Below, piece by piece: positions 12,862 through 23,064 of a stretch of DNA of 64,000 bases; within the stretch, counting starts at the first letter, position 1, and the number at the start of each line of letters is the position of its first letter. A program made the position numbers and the translations under genes. Under the pieces are notes generated by a model. It saw only the letters and a program-made list of their open reading frames with translations, ran no database searches and was not told where the DNA came from. The DNA comes from Epiperipatus broadwayi. Taxonomy: Eukaryota > Onychophora > Udeonychophora > Euonychophora > Peripatidae. The stretch is taken from the NCBI GenBank assembly GCA_028023455.1, contig JAQFVV010012490.1:2236001-2300000 (forward strand). The letters run 5' to 3'.

Positions 12862-13080
12862 TGGGGTTTGGTGGTGTAGTTGGTAGAGCGGCAGACTTCT
12901 TATGAATTCCTAAGCAATAATGCTGTCTTTTCTTTTTTTTTCTTTCCAAAATAAAGTTTATTGTTCGGGAGTTCATAAGAAATTTGAGCATTAGAAGTGA
13001 TAAGGTGGAGCCGGATAAAGATTTTGAATTCCAGAATCTGTTATTTCACCATTACATTAAATCAAATAGAGTAAAAATAT
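12862..13080 (+). repeat. SINE-like repeat with A-box head, family S3
   Basis: The head at about 12870-12900, 'ggtgtagttggtagagcgg', looks like a tRNA D-arm with A box. It is followed by the S3 body, 'gggagttcataagaaattt', and an 'aggtggagccgg' stretch. Between them, 'ttcttatgaattcc' and 'gggagttcataagaa' are near reverse complements, so the middle folds back. Related bodies lie at 0.3, 42.24 and 61.66 kb. Confidence 0.6.
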
Positions 13081-14077
13081 TTTAATTATTTTTATTTTGT
13101 ATTTATTCTTGAAATGGATTTAAAAAGATTGTGGTGATTTATGTTTTAAAACTTGAAATATTTTATTTAAAATGCATAAATATAAAAAATAAATTTTAGT
13201 ATTTATTAGTGATATTATTAAAATAATTTTTAACAGCTGCTATTGAAATTTTTAAATGTTTAATTCATATAAGATTGATCATTAACTTTAAATCCTTACT
13301 TCCATTGTTCCTGTGTTTTTACTTTCTATGTATGTGGGTAATTATTTCAAATTTAAAAATCTTATAGCAAAAATCTATCTACTATAAGATTTTTTAAATT
13401 TAAAATAAATATCCCTGCAATTAAAGTTTAATGGTAGGTATATCCAATTTAAATTCAGAAGATTCCAATTTGATCCAAAGAAAGAATTAAAAAGACAAGA
13501 GTTGTTGAAGATCTGTTGAAATGGGTTGGTGCAATAAAAAAATATTCTTGAAACACAAATATTAAATATTTGAATCATAAAAAAGTTATACTAGAAAATA
13601 ATCACAATGATGTTTATTAATAACTAGTGAAGTATATATATATATTAATATGAAGAGTTTATAAAAACAAAAAACTTCATTAGGAAAAAAATTGTGTAAA
13701 TTAAAAAGAACATAAAAAGTGTTAAATATTATTAAAGTAATTTAAAATAAATGTTTGAAACAGTTGAACCATTGGTAATACTCAGGCACTAAGAGATTAT
13801 ATGGGGTAGGAATAGCAACAATTCAGCAAAAAAAAAAAAATAGAACAAGATACACACTACATTTTTTAAAAATATAATAGAAAGAAAAGCCGATTTTTTT
13901 AAAAAAAAAAAAACCAATGCAATTGATGGAACTGTTGATAAAGACTTTTAAGATTATTATGGCCTGAAGAACTAAATGAATTGTAGATGAAACGGAGCAT
14001 GGTTATTTATTTGAATTTCAAATAATTGATCTGGACTTATTTTGAAAATATCATGAGATATATATTTTTTTAAAAAA
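13081..14077. other. AT-rich DNA, nothing recognised
   Basis: The small minus frame at 13375-13578 has no motif. The rest is AT-rich with poly-A runs. Confidence 0.6.
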
Positions 14078-14165
14078 GCGTTGATGGCCTTGTGGTTAAG
14101 CATAATTGCCTTCCAAGCAGCTCGCCTGGATTCGCATCCCGGTCAATGCTTTGACATATGAAAAA
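14078..14165 (+). repeat. tRNA-Gly(TCC)-like SINE head
   Basis: Bases 14078-14149 fold as a 72-nt tRNA: GCGTTGA pairs with TCAATGC as a 7-bp acceptor stem, the anticodon loop reads 'cttccaa' (TCC, glycine), and the T arm is present with one mismatched pair. A 'gacatatg' plus poly-A tail follows and is shared with the copy at 14.2 kb. Family knowledge and the multiple copies indicate a tRNA-derived SINE rather than a working tRNA gene. Confidence 0.75.
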
Positions 14166-14202
14166 AAATGACTTAAATAGATAATTTATATGTGAGTGGA
14201 TC

Positions 14203-14305
14203 CTCCCCCCCATATGTCATAGCATCGGCCAGGACGCGAACCCACAACCGTCTGCAACCAACTACTTGCTTGCAGACAACTTTGAATATTTCCCCGCCTG
14301 CTAAC
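14203..14305 (-). repeat. tRNA-derived SINE, Gly-like family, opposite strand
   Basis: The reverse complement contains 'gtgggttcgcgtcctgg' (B box) and ends in 'gctatgacatatg', the same tail as the plus copy 40 bp upstream. The two SINEs lie tail to tail. Very similar copies are at 25.79-25.89 kb and 22.71-22.80 kb. Confidence 0.8.
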
Positions 14306-14379
14306 AAGAATGTTTTGAACAATGATTATTTTAAGTCTTATTACTGGAACATATATGTCTCTCGTATTTAAATTCATAA

Positions 14380-15980
14380 TAAAAGGTTTTCTTTTTTATT
14401 TCTTAAAAAATAAAACAAAGAAATTCTGCAATTACCTTGTAGTTTGATATTTGAAAACTAAATCTTTTCGAGGACAAATTATAAGATTATCTTAACTTCC
14501 ATGTAGCTTCTCTAACATTTATTGCAAATGAAAATATTGACACTAAATAACAATGTCAAATTATTTTATTTTATCCAGAACTATCTTATATGTTGTTGGG
14601 GTTTTTTTTGTTGTTGTTGTTGTTTATTTAAAATATGATAAATAAAAGATATGCAATTCAGATTATTTAGTACTTACATGTTTACACCTCTGAATTGTTT
14701 AAAAGTATACAAAACTAAAATGAGCGCAAGCAAGTAAAAGGTGACACAGAAAGGATAAAATTAATTAGTCAACATATTAAAAAGTTAATAAATAATACTC
14801 TTACTATTTCAAAACAGTAAAAATATAGTACATAGATCAATTGTTTATAAAAACACGTTTAATAAATCTTCATGATGTCATGCTATTGTTTATAAATACT
14901 AAATTAATTTTCATTTGTATTTCCATACCTACAACCTATTTCATACTTGTTATTCAGAAATAGAAAATCAATTAAGTTATCTTGTAGCCAGCACTTACTG
15001 ATGTACAGCCTTTTTTTTTTTTTGCTAGTAATATAATCATAATTAATAATGAAAAATTAATTCATGTTTACTTTCGAATTGCACAACTAAGCTAGCATAA
15101 TAGATAGAAGCGAATAATTTGAATTAATATTATTGAAATGACAAACAAAATATAAAAATCTTTTTAAAATCATTATCAAGTACTGTATATAAAAATAGAT
15201 TTGATTTTTTTTTTTTTGTTGTTGATAACAAAGAATAATGTATTTTTAACAAAATCACAGCATCTCTACAATCATTTAAAAATTGGAAAAATAATCATGA
15301 TATAGTTTTATATATTGATATATTAAAGTAGATGTCATTTTCATATTTTGGTATTTTTGAAAATAGATTGATTCTGCTGAGACGCATTGCTGTATATAAT
15401 TATATGTGTATCTATTTCTTTTTCTCTCTACATATTTATATTTCTGAAATTTTTGAATACAGAAAATTTCTCAAGACAGTCATTTCAAATTTCTTGTAAC
15501 ATATATATATTTGCAGCAAATCATACTTTCATCTAATGCCCTTTACACTTCAATAAACAGTAATTACCAGATGGTAATGCATTTCAATCACCACTCTAGG
15601 AATTGTTTCCTGATTTTTGCCTCTATCGCTGAGGAGTTGGGGTTCAAAACTTTAAATAATGCAGTTATAAATTTAGCAACTACCTTAGTTTATTTTACTA
15701 TTCAAGCTGAAAGCGTGAAATTCAAATCAACCTAAGTTTTTAAATCCAAGCCAATCTATTTAAACAGTTATGTAGATCAATATATATATAGTATCATGGT
15801 TTTTTATTAACTGTACACACCTTTTTACTCTGGCAATGAATGCCAACAATAACTTATTTGATTCTTAACTTACATAGTATGTAATAACACAAAGCCAGCT
15901 TTCTATATCAGTGCAATTAAATCCCAATTCCAAACAATTTATGGTTTTAGCTTTCATCAAGGAAGATGTGTTGAACCATT
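14380..15980. other. AT-rich DNA, nothing recognised
   Basis: No gene is seen. The 74-codon plus frame at 15511-15735 has no motif, although its composition is less biased than its surroundings. Confidence 0.5.
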
Positions 15981-15986
15981 AAAGAT

Positions 15987-16367
15987 CACATGATCACCAT
16001 TTCTTATGCTTACACAAGCTGTTAAAGCAATTCTCACCATACAGTAGTACTATCAAATAAGAACCATAGTAATCAATGGATGTTAGATTTATGCATCAAA
16101 ATCCCTATCTAGTGCCTACACATCCGATATCCCCAGACTAATTTCTACATGTAGTCTTCTCAGATCCAAGACTCTTCACTGATGAAGGCTACAAGTGAAA
16201 AATTAGTCTGGGCATATTGGATGAGTAGGAACTTGATAGGTATTTGGATGCCTGTACCTTATAGCATCCATTAATAACTAAGACTTGCACTGGATAACAT
16301 TACTGTATGGAAAGAGTTGTTACAGTTTTAACAGATGTGTGTGAACATAATAAATGGTGATCATGTG
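15987..16367. repeat. 380-bp palindrome (fold-back element)
   Basis: The left arm begins 'cacatgatcaccat' at 15987, and the right arm ends with its reverse complement at 16367. About 170 bp per arm match, including 'cccagactaattt' near the centre at about 16177. The right arm's outer part recurs at 26.93-27.06 kb, so this is a dispersed family. Confidence 0.85.
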
Positions 16368-16375
16368 ATATTTTA

Positions 16376-16740
16376 GTAATTTAATACCAATCTTGTCCAA
16401 ATGATGTGGTGATTATGATTATTAAAAACTCAAAGTCATCAAAATATATAGATGTAATTTAATACCAATCTTGGCCAAATGATGTGGTGATTATGATTAT
16501 TAAAAACTCAAAGTCATCAAAATATATAGATGGTGAACTGGGTTCAGATCTATATGAATACACAAATGAATAACATTAGATTAAAAACATTATTGGGTTT
16601 TAATTTTGGACTCAAAGCTTCATAGTTAAATAAAATGATAGCTTCTGGAGGGTTGCATTAGATCCAAAGATCTTAGTGTAATGCTCTCAAATTCAAAGCT
16701 CCCTATTATTTTGAAAATTTGTGATTCAAAGTAGGAAATA
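16376..16740. repeat. Dispersed repeat R2 with a 78-bp tandem duplication
   Basis: Bases 16376-16453 and 16454-16531 are a tandem pair differing by about one base. The following sequence ('tcaaaatatatagat', then 'ttagatccaaagatct') matches 26.74-26.93 kb, so this is a second copy of a repeat that also carries the palindrome arm. Confidence 0.85.
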
Positions 16741-17735
16741 ATGTATGTATACATCTAGTAATAACTTTTTAACTCCAATTTATTATTCAAGCTAACCAGA
16801 AAAAAAAAGGTGACTGAAGTTAATAAAGAACAGAATGTATGAAAATATATAATTATTGATCCAAAATTAGATTTATATAACTACAATATTTATGCTGGTT
16901 AGTTTAGGTTCTAAATATTTGATATTTTGAGTTTCAGATCTTAAATTTGAAGTTAAAGTTTGCTTAATTATTTCCAGTCTTGAATCCCAAAGTTGATAAA
17001 AGCAAAAGCTAGAAACTAAATGTGCCACTGTCTGATAACCATTGGTTACTCTATATTACTATAGGTGACACTAGAGCAGAAGTTGGTTTTATTTTACATA
17101 TTGTGCAAGATAATGAATTAAACAAATTTCTGCATTAATATTTCATGAAATTTTTTTTTTTATTTCTTATAGTTCATTTTCAGGGTATATAAAACTTATG
17201 ATAATAATTATATAATATGTTTATATATTGTCTCTGATGTTTTTGTATATTCATTAATAACAAAATGAGATATAACAATGAAAGATTATCATACATTTAC
17301 TGATCTTTTAATCAAATATTTTTAATGTCAATCTGATTAAAAGCAAAAAATCAAGAACCTTGCTATACATTTTAATTCAGAATATGATTTACAAAATATT
17401 CTTAATGTTTTAAATGCAACCTGTAATTAAATTTTAAAAAATTCATATGCTTTATCGGCCAATGATTGATGAAAAAAATTGAATATTTATCTTGGATAAT
17501 TATCAAATTAAAATGTGAATCAGTAAACTAGAGGATTTGCATGTGTTAGTGCTGTAATTAATAAATTTAAAAAATAAGAGTATTTTATTGTAATAATATA
17601 ACTACAACTAAATTAAAGCTGATATTCTGTGAAATTTATTATATGGAAGCGGAACAGAAGAAGATGAGAGAATAATACCTCTCAAAACATTGTGCATATA
17701 CTAACCTGTTTGATGTGCTATTGTATGTATTTGGA
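16741..17735. other. AT-rich DNA, nothing recognised
   Basis: No frame with a motif and no repeat with an in-window partner was seen. Confidence 0.6.
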
Positions 17736-17865
17736 ATATTTAAATAAAATTAATTTTTTCTAAAAACATTCAATACGCATATTAGATGATGGAAATAATC
17801 CAATATAAAAATACAGCGACAACACTATCATCATAAACCTTCAGGAAAACACAATGTATATTGTA
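17736..17865. mobile_element. Half copy of the 7.7 kb palindromic MITE
   Basis: 'ggaatatttaaataa' through 'gatgatggaaata' and 'aaccttcaggaaaacac' match the right half of the 7.69-7.88 kb palindrome. The left arm is missing. Confidence 0.75.
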
Positions 17866-17882
17866 ATGGTATTGAAAGATTT

Positions 17883-18137
17883 TTATTTTAAGGATGCTCT
17901 ACAATATTTGGAAAAATGTGATAGCAAGATTATAATACCAATTAATATGTTCTTCAACTTAGTAGATATTGCAATATTGAATTTACAATTGTCAAGAGGC
18001 ATCTTCATCATATTAGAAATGTTAGGTGAATGAAGATTAACAGACTTTCTAAGACTTGTTTTAGATGTGCTTGGATATGGTTTTGTGATAGAAGCAGAAC
18101 CTCTTAACATTATAAGGATTATTTTAAAGACACTCAA
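17883..18137 (-). CDS. Unrecognised 84-codon open frame
   Basis: I do not recognise this frame. It is basic and Ser/Lys-rich in the N-terminal half, ending in a hydrophobic stretch (ILIGIIILL). Its base composition is more even than that of the flanks. It lies about 0.4 kb downstream, in the same direction, of the second heat-shock-like promoter at 18.54 kb, so it could lie in that transcript. With no homolog or splice evidence it may equally be chance. Confidence 0.2.
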   Translation of the reverse strand: MSVFKIILIMLRGSASITKPYPSTSKTSLRKSVNLHSPNISNMMKMPLDNCKFNIAISTKLKNILIGIIILLSHFSKYCRASLK

Positions 18138-18399
18138 AAGATGTAATATTAATTGCTTTCATTATATAAGTTGAAGATAAAATACAAAGGAGAGTTGATA
18201 AATGAGACAAATATTAGAAAATATCAAAATAAATTAAAGAGTAAGCATCTTATGTTCTATTCTATGATTCACATTTGGGCTTCTAATTGTTGACTCACAT
18301 ATTAGATAGTATAATTGTTTCAAAACTCATATATATCTTTTTGTATCTCTCTCCTTTTTTAAATTAGAATGGTAAAAATGATGTAAGGCAGTGTAACTA

Positions 18400-18930
18400 A
18401 AACGCACTTTCCCTCATTTACTACGCTTTCCCTCTATTACTACACTTTACGTTTATTATTTATTTTGTTTCTATTATATATATTATCAGCTAGTTATTGA
18501 GATTTGATTTCTTCTGATCATGCGTTTCTTTCCAGAGGGTGAATTGGCATGCCTATGCATTCATAATATTTATAGCTCCGACCATCCCCTCCCATATGAA
18601 ATTTTCCCATGTTCTGAGTCATCCTTCCCTTATTGTGAAGTTTTTCTAATATTTGGTCATTCAAAGGGTGAGGTAAATGGATTCAGCTGATAAATACAAA
18701 CATGGATATACGCAAACTAATAATTCAGTCCCTCACAAACTTAACCAAGTCTCTCACTGCGTGAATGTCCACATTTATGAGCTACGGCCCAAGCGCCAAT
18801 CTTGCTATTTAACAAGAATCGCAGAATTCGCCAACAGTAAATAAACTCAATAAATTTTAAGCTTTTGCCCGGTTTGTACTAGCTTATGCATAGGGGTGGT
18901 GGCGTAATCCGCCAGAGAAGAAACGGCAGG
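18400..18930 (-). other. G+C-richer island downstream of P1 (possible untranslated transcript)
   Basis: Relative to its neighbours this stretch is G+C-richer and keeps several CpGs. The first ATG after the predicted start (in 'cctatgcataagc') opens only a 14-codon frame. A hairpin, 'ggcggattacgcc', lies just downstream of the start. Near the far end, 'ctttccctcatttactacg' is imperfectly repeated. I see no hsp70 or small-HSP coding start. Confidence 0.35.
18541..18612 (-). promoter_or_regulatory. Second, degenerate heat-shock-like promoter (P2)
   Basis: In reverse complement, 'gggaggggatgg' is followed by 'gagctataaatatt' and, about 32 nt after the TATA box, 'aattcaccc'. The same order and the same 'aattcacc' start sequence are found in P1 at 18.93-18.99 kb. 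Upstream, 'ggaaaatttcat' aligns with P1's heat-shock element but has lost the correct GAA/TTC spacing. This looks like a decayed duplicate of P1. Confidence 0.4.
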
Positions 18931-19118
18931 TGAATTAAAATCTCTGGGTGACTCTCTTTTATAGCCCCCTCCATTTGTTCTAGAAGTTTCTTTTTGATTT
19001 CATTTCCTGTTTCCAATGCTGATTAACCAGATCTGGTTGACGTGTGAAAACTTTTATCATAGCTTTTATTGTACATAAAAGAAAGTGAAATCTCATTTCT
19101 GCGGGGAAACTTCTAGTT
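18925..19118 (-). promoter_or_regulatory. Heat-shock-type core promoter (P1) with perfect HSE, TATA box and initiator
   Basis: On the minus strand, a perfect three-unit heat-shock element, nGAAnnTTCnnGAAn, occupies 18977-18991. A G-rich stretch follows, then a consensus TATA box (GGCTATAAAAGAG, TATAAAA at 18963-18957), and 32 nt after the first T of the TATA box an initiator-like TTCACC with A at 18931. Upstream, a second HSE (GAA-ac-TTC, 19106-19113, third unit partial) and an inverted CCAAT box (19013-19017) are present. Spacing matches animal hsp70-type promoters, where HSF trimers bind GAA/TTC arrays just upstream of TATA. Transcription would run leftwards. No heat-shock protein frame follows, so the promoter is orphan or drives an element or noncoding RNA. 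The motifs are seen directly; the function is inferred. Confidence 0.6.
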
Positions 19119-20399
19119 TTTTAAACTTGAAACAAAAATCTCGTTTCTCTCTTTTCAACTACTTAATCCATTCATACATATATATATCATTGTAACCACC
19201 ACCACGTAATAAAAATTAAATATTATATATCATATATATTTAAATACTGATTAATATTATTTGTGACTGGGTTCGAATCCATTCTGTCACAATATATACA
19301 AATCCATTTACTTCTGTTTAAAACCCTCTAATCACCACTCCATCCTTTTTGTCTTTTCAAATATATATTACATATAAACATATAATTGCATTTAATCGCA
19401 TAAACATGAGACATTTATCATATATTTCCATACACACACATACACTTTTCCAATATAAAAATAACAAAAAATATAATCATAACTAAATTCCATAGGAATA
19501 TTATGATTCAACTAGAGTTAAATCAAAATGATTTTTCATATTATATTTATTATTAATAATATCCTCATTTTAAAAAATTATAATTCGAATATAATTTTTT
19601 AATATAAAAAAACTGGTGTTTTAAATCGCAAAGCAAAAAAAAATGCGATTAAAATAATCCAACATTTAAATAGTTGAAGGTAAATCAATAATCAAGGTAA
19701 TTTCCTACAAAAACATCTTTACTAGAAAAACAGGATAAACTTTTTTTTTAAAAAAAGTAGATCACAATCAAAGATTTTAAAAGGTAAAAAGCTTTTAACT
19801 TTGGGAGAGATATGTGTGCATACATCATATATATGTAATTAACTTTTCCGAATAATGCATCTTTTAAATGGTGGAGTTGTTAATTTGATTTCTCCCTTCA
19901 AAGTTTTAATATTCCATTCAAAATAGTAATGCTAAATAGGGGATATGAATGCGATTTTATAAATAGCATATAAACATATTATGTAATGAATATGCGCTTT
20001 ACAAATATAATTATTATAAACATATTAAGCGGATCATATTATTAAAAATATTTATCGGTTTGTATGTTAATATAAATCCATGCATAATGCATATAATTAA
20101 ATGTAAAAAAGGTAAGTGAGCAAAGTAAATATTTAATTTTCAAAGGAGCTTTATTGAAATTCAAATGTTACATAAGAAACATAGGTCACATCAATACGGT
20201 TACATATAACTGACTAGAAACTATATAAAAGATTACAAAAAATTAAATTTGGTTATATATATATTTAAAAAAAACTTAGGATAAATTAATATATAAGTTA
20301 CATAGTGTTATATAATTCTTAAGTATCTACTTTTTTTTCAAAGACATTTAAGATTATATATGTGTAAATGATATGGCTTTTGTTGCAATTAGATTATAT
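19119..20399. other. AT-rich DNA with an isolated B-box hairpin
   Basis: Nothing codes here. At 19262-19290, 'gactgggttcgaatccattc' is a T-arm/B-box word framed by 'tgtgac' and 'gtcaca', probably a SINE or tRNA fragment. Confidence 0.5.
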
Positions 20400-20530
20400 C
20401 ACCTTAGCATTATCTCAGTTGTTGACGTATTAAGGACCAGTTATCATAAAAAATGTTATGCAGGCAAGTTTTCTGTCTCTTTCCCTAATAATCTCCAGTT
20501 TAATCCAAAATGTATTAGAATGCCTTCTAG

Positions 20531-20552
20531 GATGATGATGATGATGATGATG

Positions 20553-20594
<42 letters not shown>
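20531..20594. repeat. (ATG)n(ATT)n microsatellite
   Basis: About 7 ATG units pass into about 14 ATT units. The resulting poly-Ile and poly-Asn/His frames on the two strands are artefacts of the repeat. Confidence 0.95.
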
Positions 20595-20596
<2 letters not shown>

Positions 20597-20735
20597 AAAA
20601 TGCATCTAATACACCATAATGCATAAAAGATAAATGTACTAGCTCTAATCCTAGCAAAAATTTCTATTGTGTAGGTTTTAAAAAGGTATGCAGTATTGAA
20701 TAAAGAATTGTTAAAAGGGATGGTAAGAGCAATGT

Positions 20736-20840
20736 GTGTATTATCATAAAATCTACAATCATAGACTATATGCTCTTGATTTTCAAAATCTTTTTGACAG
20801 AGGGGGCAAAAGACATCAATGTTTGTACAATTTCTTTTAT
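20736..20840 (-). pseudogene. LINE family A C-terminal zinc-finger region
   Basis: The minus strand reads CTNIDVFCPLCQKDFENQEH and continues to a Cys a few residues on. This is the C-x2-C...H...C motif typical of LINE ORF2 C-termini. The plus-strand frame overlapping it is a shadow. Confidence 0.7.
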
Positions 20841-21559
20841 TTGAAAATAAGTGTTGGTAATGATCCTAAGTTAAGCTTTATTAGAAAATCAAACTATTTG
20901 GACTCAAGCTTCCAAAATCTAAATCTTCTAACAAGTTGCCGCTTCTTTAGGCCCAATATGGGCTTGCTTTGACTATTTAGTATTGGTTGGTTTATTAAAA
21001 GATGTTTGCCGATATTTATACTTATTTGTATGAGACTAGAAGGTTAGTTTATCTATGCTCAATAGTGTGACTTTATTAGATTAGACCAATAACAAGTACC
21101 AATGGAAGTCTATCTGTTAGTATAATTTTTAATAATGTAACAACATGATCAAATAGATTTGAAAGTGGGGTAATCAGATTAAATGTTTTCTGTATTTTGA
21201 ATATATTTAATGCGTCTAGTCCTAGCCCATTATAGATTAAAGGATTTTGGGACAGAGATGAATGCAATGGGTCTACCCCACAGAAGTTTTTTGAGCATGG
21301 AGTAAACGTGAAGTAAAGGCTTTAGTGTAAATTATTATAGGGCTATAATAAGTTATTCTTGTCATAATGAGCATATTAAACAATTCTGAAAGATATGACT
21401 TTTCCTATTTTTTCTTTAAGAAAACTCTGCATTTTTATTTACATTCCAGTACTACTAAGATGGAAGGGGAAACCAAGAAATGATACAGAGTTTCCTTTAA
21501 ATTAAGATTGTATAAGTTTGTCTGTATATATCAGTCAACTAAATGTTTTGTCTAAATTG

Positions 21560-21760
21560 AATTTTAGTTTGTCCAAAATTTGTAATAATTTGGGAACATG
21601 TTTTTGTAATGATAAAAAAATGATAACGTCATCCATATAAGCAATATATGAAATGTTACTTTTAGATTGTGGTACAAAAATTCCAAGTATCTATTCTTCA
21701 ATCATTTTAAGAGAGGATTTATGTACACTATAAACAATAAGGCACTAAGAGGGGAACCCT
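21560..21760 (-). pseudogene. LINE family A reverse transcriptase core
   Basis: SNISYIAYMDDVIIF, followed by an LDKLKFNLDKTF stretch, is the RT palm: YMDD (21639-21628) is the catalytic Asp-Asp pair, and the following Leu/Lys-rich helix ending in LDKT is the usual RT motif D region. Flanking frames are broken by stops. Confidence 0.85.
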
Positions 21761-21811
21761 AAAGAATAAAGCAATGCGATTTAAAACCTGGTATTTTCCA
21801 TTCATTGCCAT

Positions 21812-21950
21812 ATGGATTTCTCTATTATCAATAGATTGGTAAGTATATAGATTAATGATTTGGGGACAGACAAGATTGTTAATGGATTTCTCTATTTATT
21901 AATAGATTGTTAAGTATATAGATAATGATTTGGGGGACAAGATTGTTAAG
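21812..21950. repeat. 70-bp tandem duplication inside LINE copy 2
   Basis: 'ggatttctctatta' at 21814 recurs at 21884 with the following 'atagattg-taagtatatag' and 'gatttgggg' words. A smaller tandem ('ataataaattatctagat') lies at 22290-22336. Confidence 0.85.
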
Positions 21951-22708
21951 GGGTTTATAAGTTGGTCTATTGAAATTGAATCAAATGCTTTTTTATATAT
22001 CCAATTGAATGGCAATAGGGCTATATACTTTTCTCTTTTCTAATAGTCTCCACAACAGACTTTAAAAAAAAAAATAATTGAATCTAAACCAGTAGATGCA
22101 CCCCTCTTTGCAAATTGTATTTTGACTATTGCTGGTAAGATAAAGGGTTCACGTTTTATTCAAGAATCTTGATGCCAAGCAGACTTATTGATATAGAAAA
22201 TATATTTTTAACTATAGTGATGTCTTCAGATTTCATAAAAAAAGGTACAACCATTATTGAATACAATCCGGGTATATGATGAATTTATCTAGATAATAAA
22301 TTATCTAGATTTATCTGCATAATAAATTATCTAGATTCCTTAAGTAAGTTGTAGTAAAAAAGCTTCGGTGTTCATAGATAAATTTTGGAGTTCCATGAAT
22401 ATTTGGGTAACAGGTGTTTGGGACTTTACAATTTTTTTTGGAGAAATTGACTATTGTAAAGATATCATCATCCTCTGTTTCCCAGAAATAAAGTGGTAGG
22501 ATAGAACATTTTATTGTTTTTCAAACTATTTTTAAAAACTCATATAATGGACTTAGCATGCTGTCTCCACAATTATTTCATTATTGATTCTAATTAGTAT
22601 AAGTATAGGGCGGGGGGGAGTGACCTAATGCCCAGCAGATGAAATGTTTAGCAAATGAATATGTACGATCCAGAAAAAAACTTTTTTTTTTTTATTTTTT
22701 TTTTTAAG

Positions 22709-22800
22709 TGTCATAGCATCAGCCGGGACGCGAACCCGCAACCCAGGCAACTGCCTGCAAGTGCAAGGCAGTCGCGCTGACCTCTAGACCACCAATGCAA
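22709..22800 (-). repeat. tRNA-derived SINE, Gly-like family
   Basis: The reverse complement reads GCATTGGTGGTCTAGAGG (acceptor/A box) through 'cgggttcgcgtcccgg' (B box/T arm) to 'gctatga'. About 18 extra bases in the anticodon region make a functional tRNA unlikely. It is inserted in the LINE ORF2, next to a poly-T/poly-A patch at 22674-22705 that would be its tail. Confidence 0.85.
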
Positions 22801-23053
22801 GGCAACCTTCTTTTTTAATTAGTGTGTATTCTTTCAGAATTTGATGGGTATTGTTGTATAAGATTTTTAAGGCAGCTACTTTACTGCAGCTGTTTTCAGT
22901 GGGCTGGTAATGAATAATTTTTTTATGAATTTCATCTGCAAATGCTAATAATTTAGTTGGAGGTATGGATGTTTGGATTAAGTAGTCAATGTTAAAAGAC
23001 AGAATATTTGCAAATTCTAACCAGGTTTGCACAAAGTCTTTCACTTCATTCAT
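22784..23053 (-). pseudogene. LINE family A ORF2 segment between endonuclease and RT
   Basis: An 89-codon open stretch, hydrophilic with Lys and Asn, lies between the endonuclease and the RT. It corresponds to the linker region of ORF2. Its last 7 codons run into the inserted SINE. Confidence 0.6.
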
Positions 23054-23064
23054 TTTAAAAAGTC

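Noticed and set aside
14078-14149. Functional tRNA-Gly(TCC) gene
   Set aside because: The acceptor stem is good, but the T arm has a mismatch, the tail and poly-A are shared with other copies, and the family is multi-copy in the window, so it is a SINE.
18400-19150. LTR of a retrotransposon as the sole explanation of the heat-shock-like island
   Set aside because: No TG...CA ends, target duplication, primer site or second copy in the window; kept as one alternative only.
20373-20657. Frames with poly-Met/Ile and poly-Asn/His runs as possible low-complexity proteins
   Set aside because: They are both strands of an (ATG)n(ATT)n microsatellite in the 3' region of a LINE.
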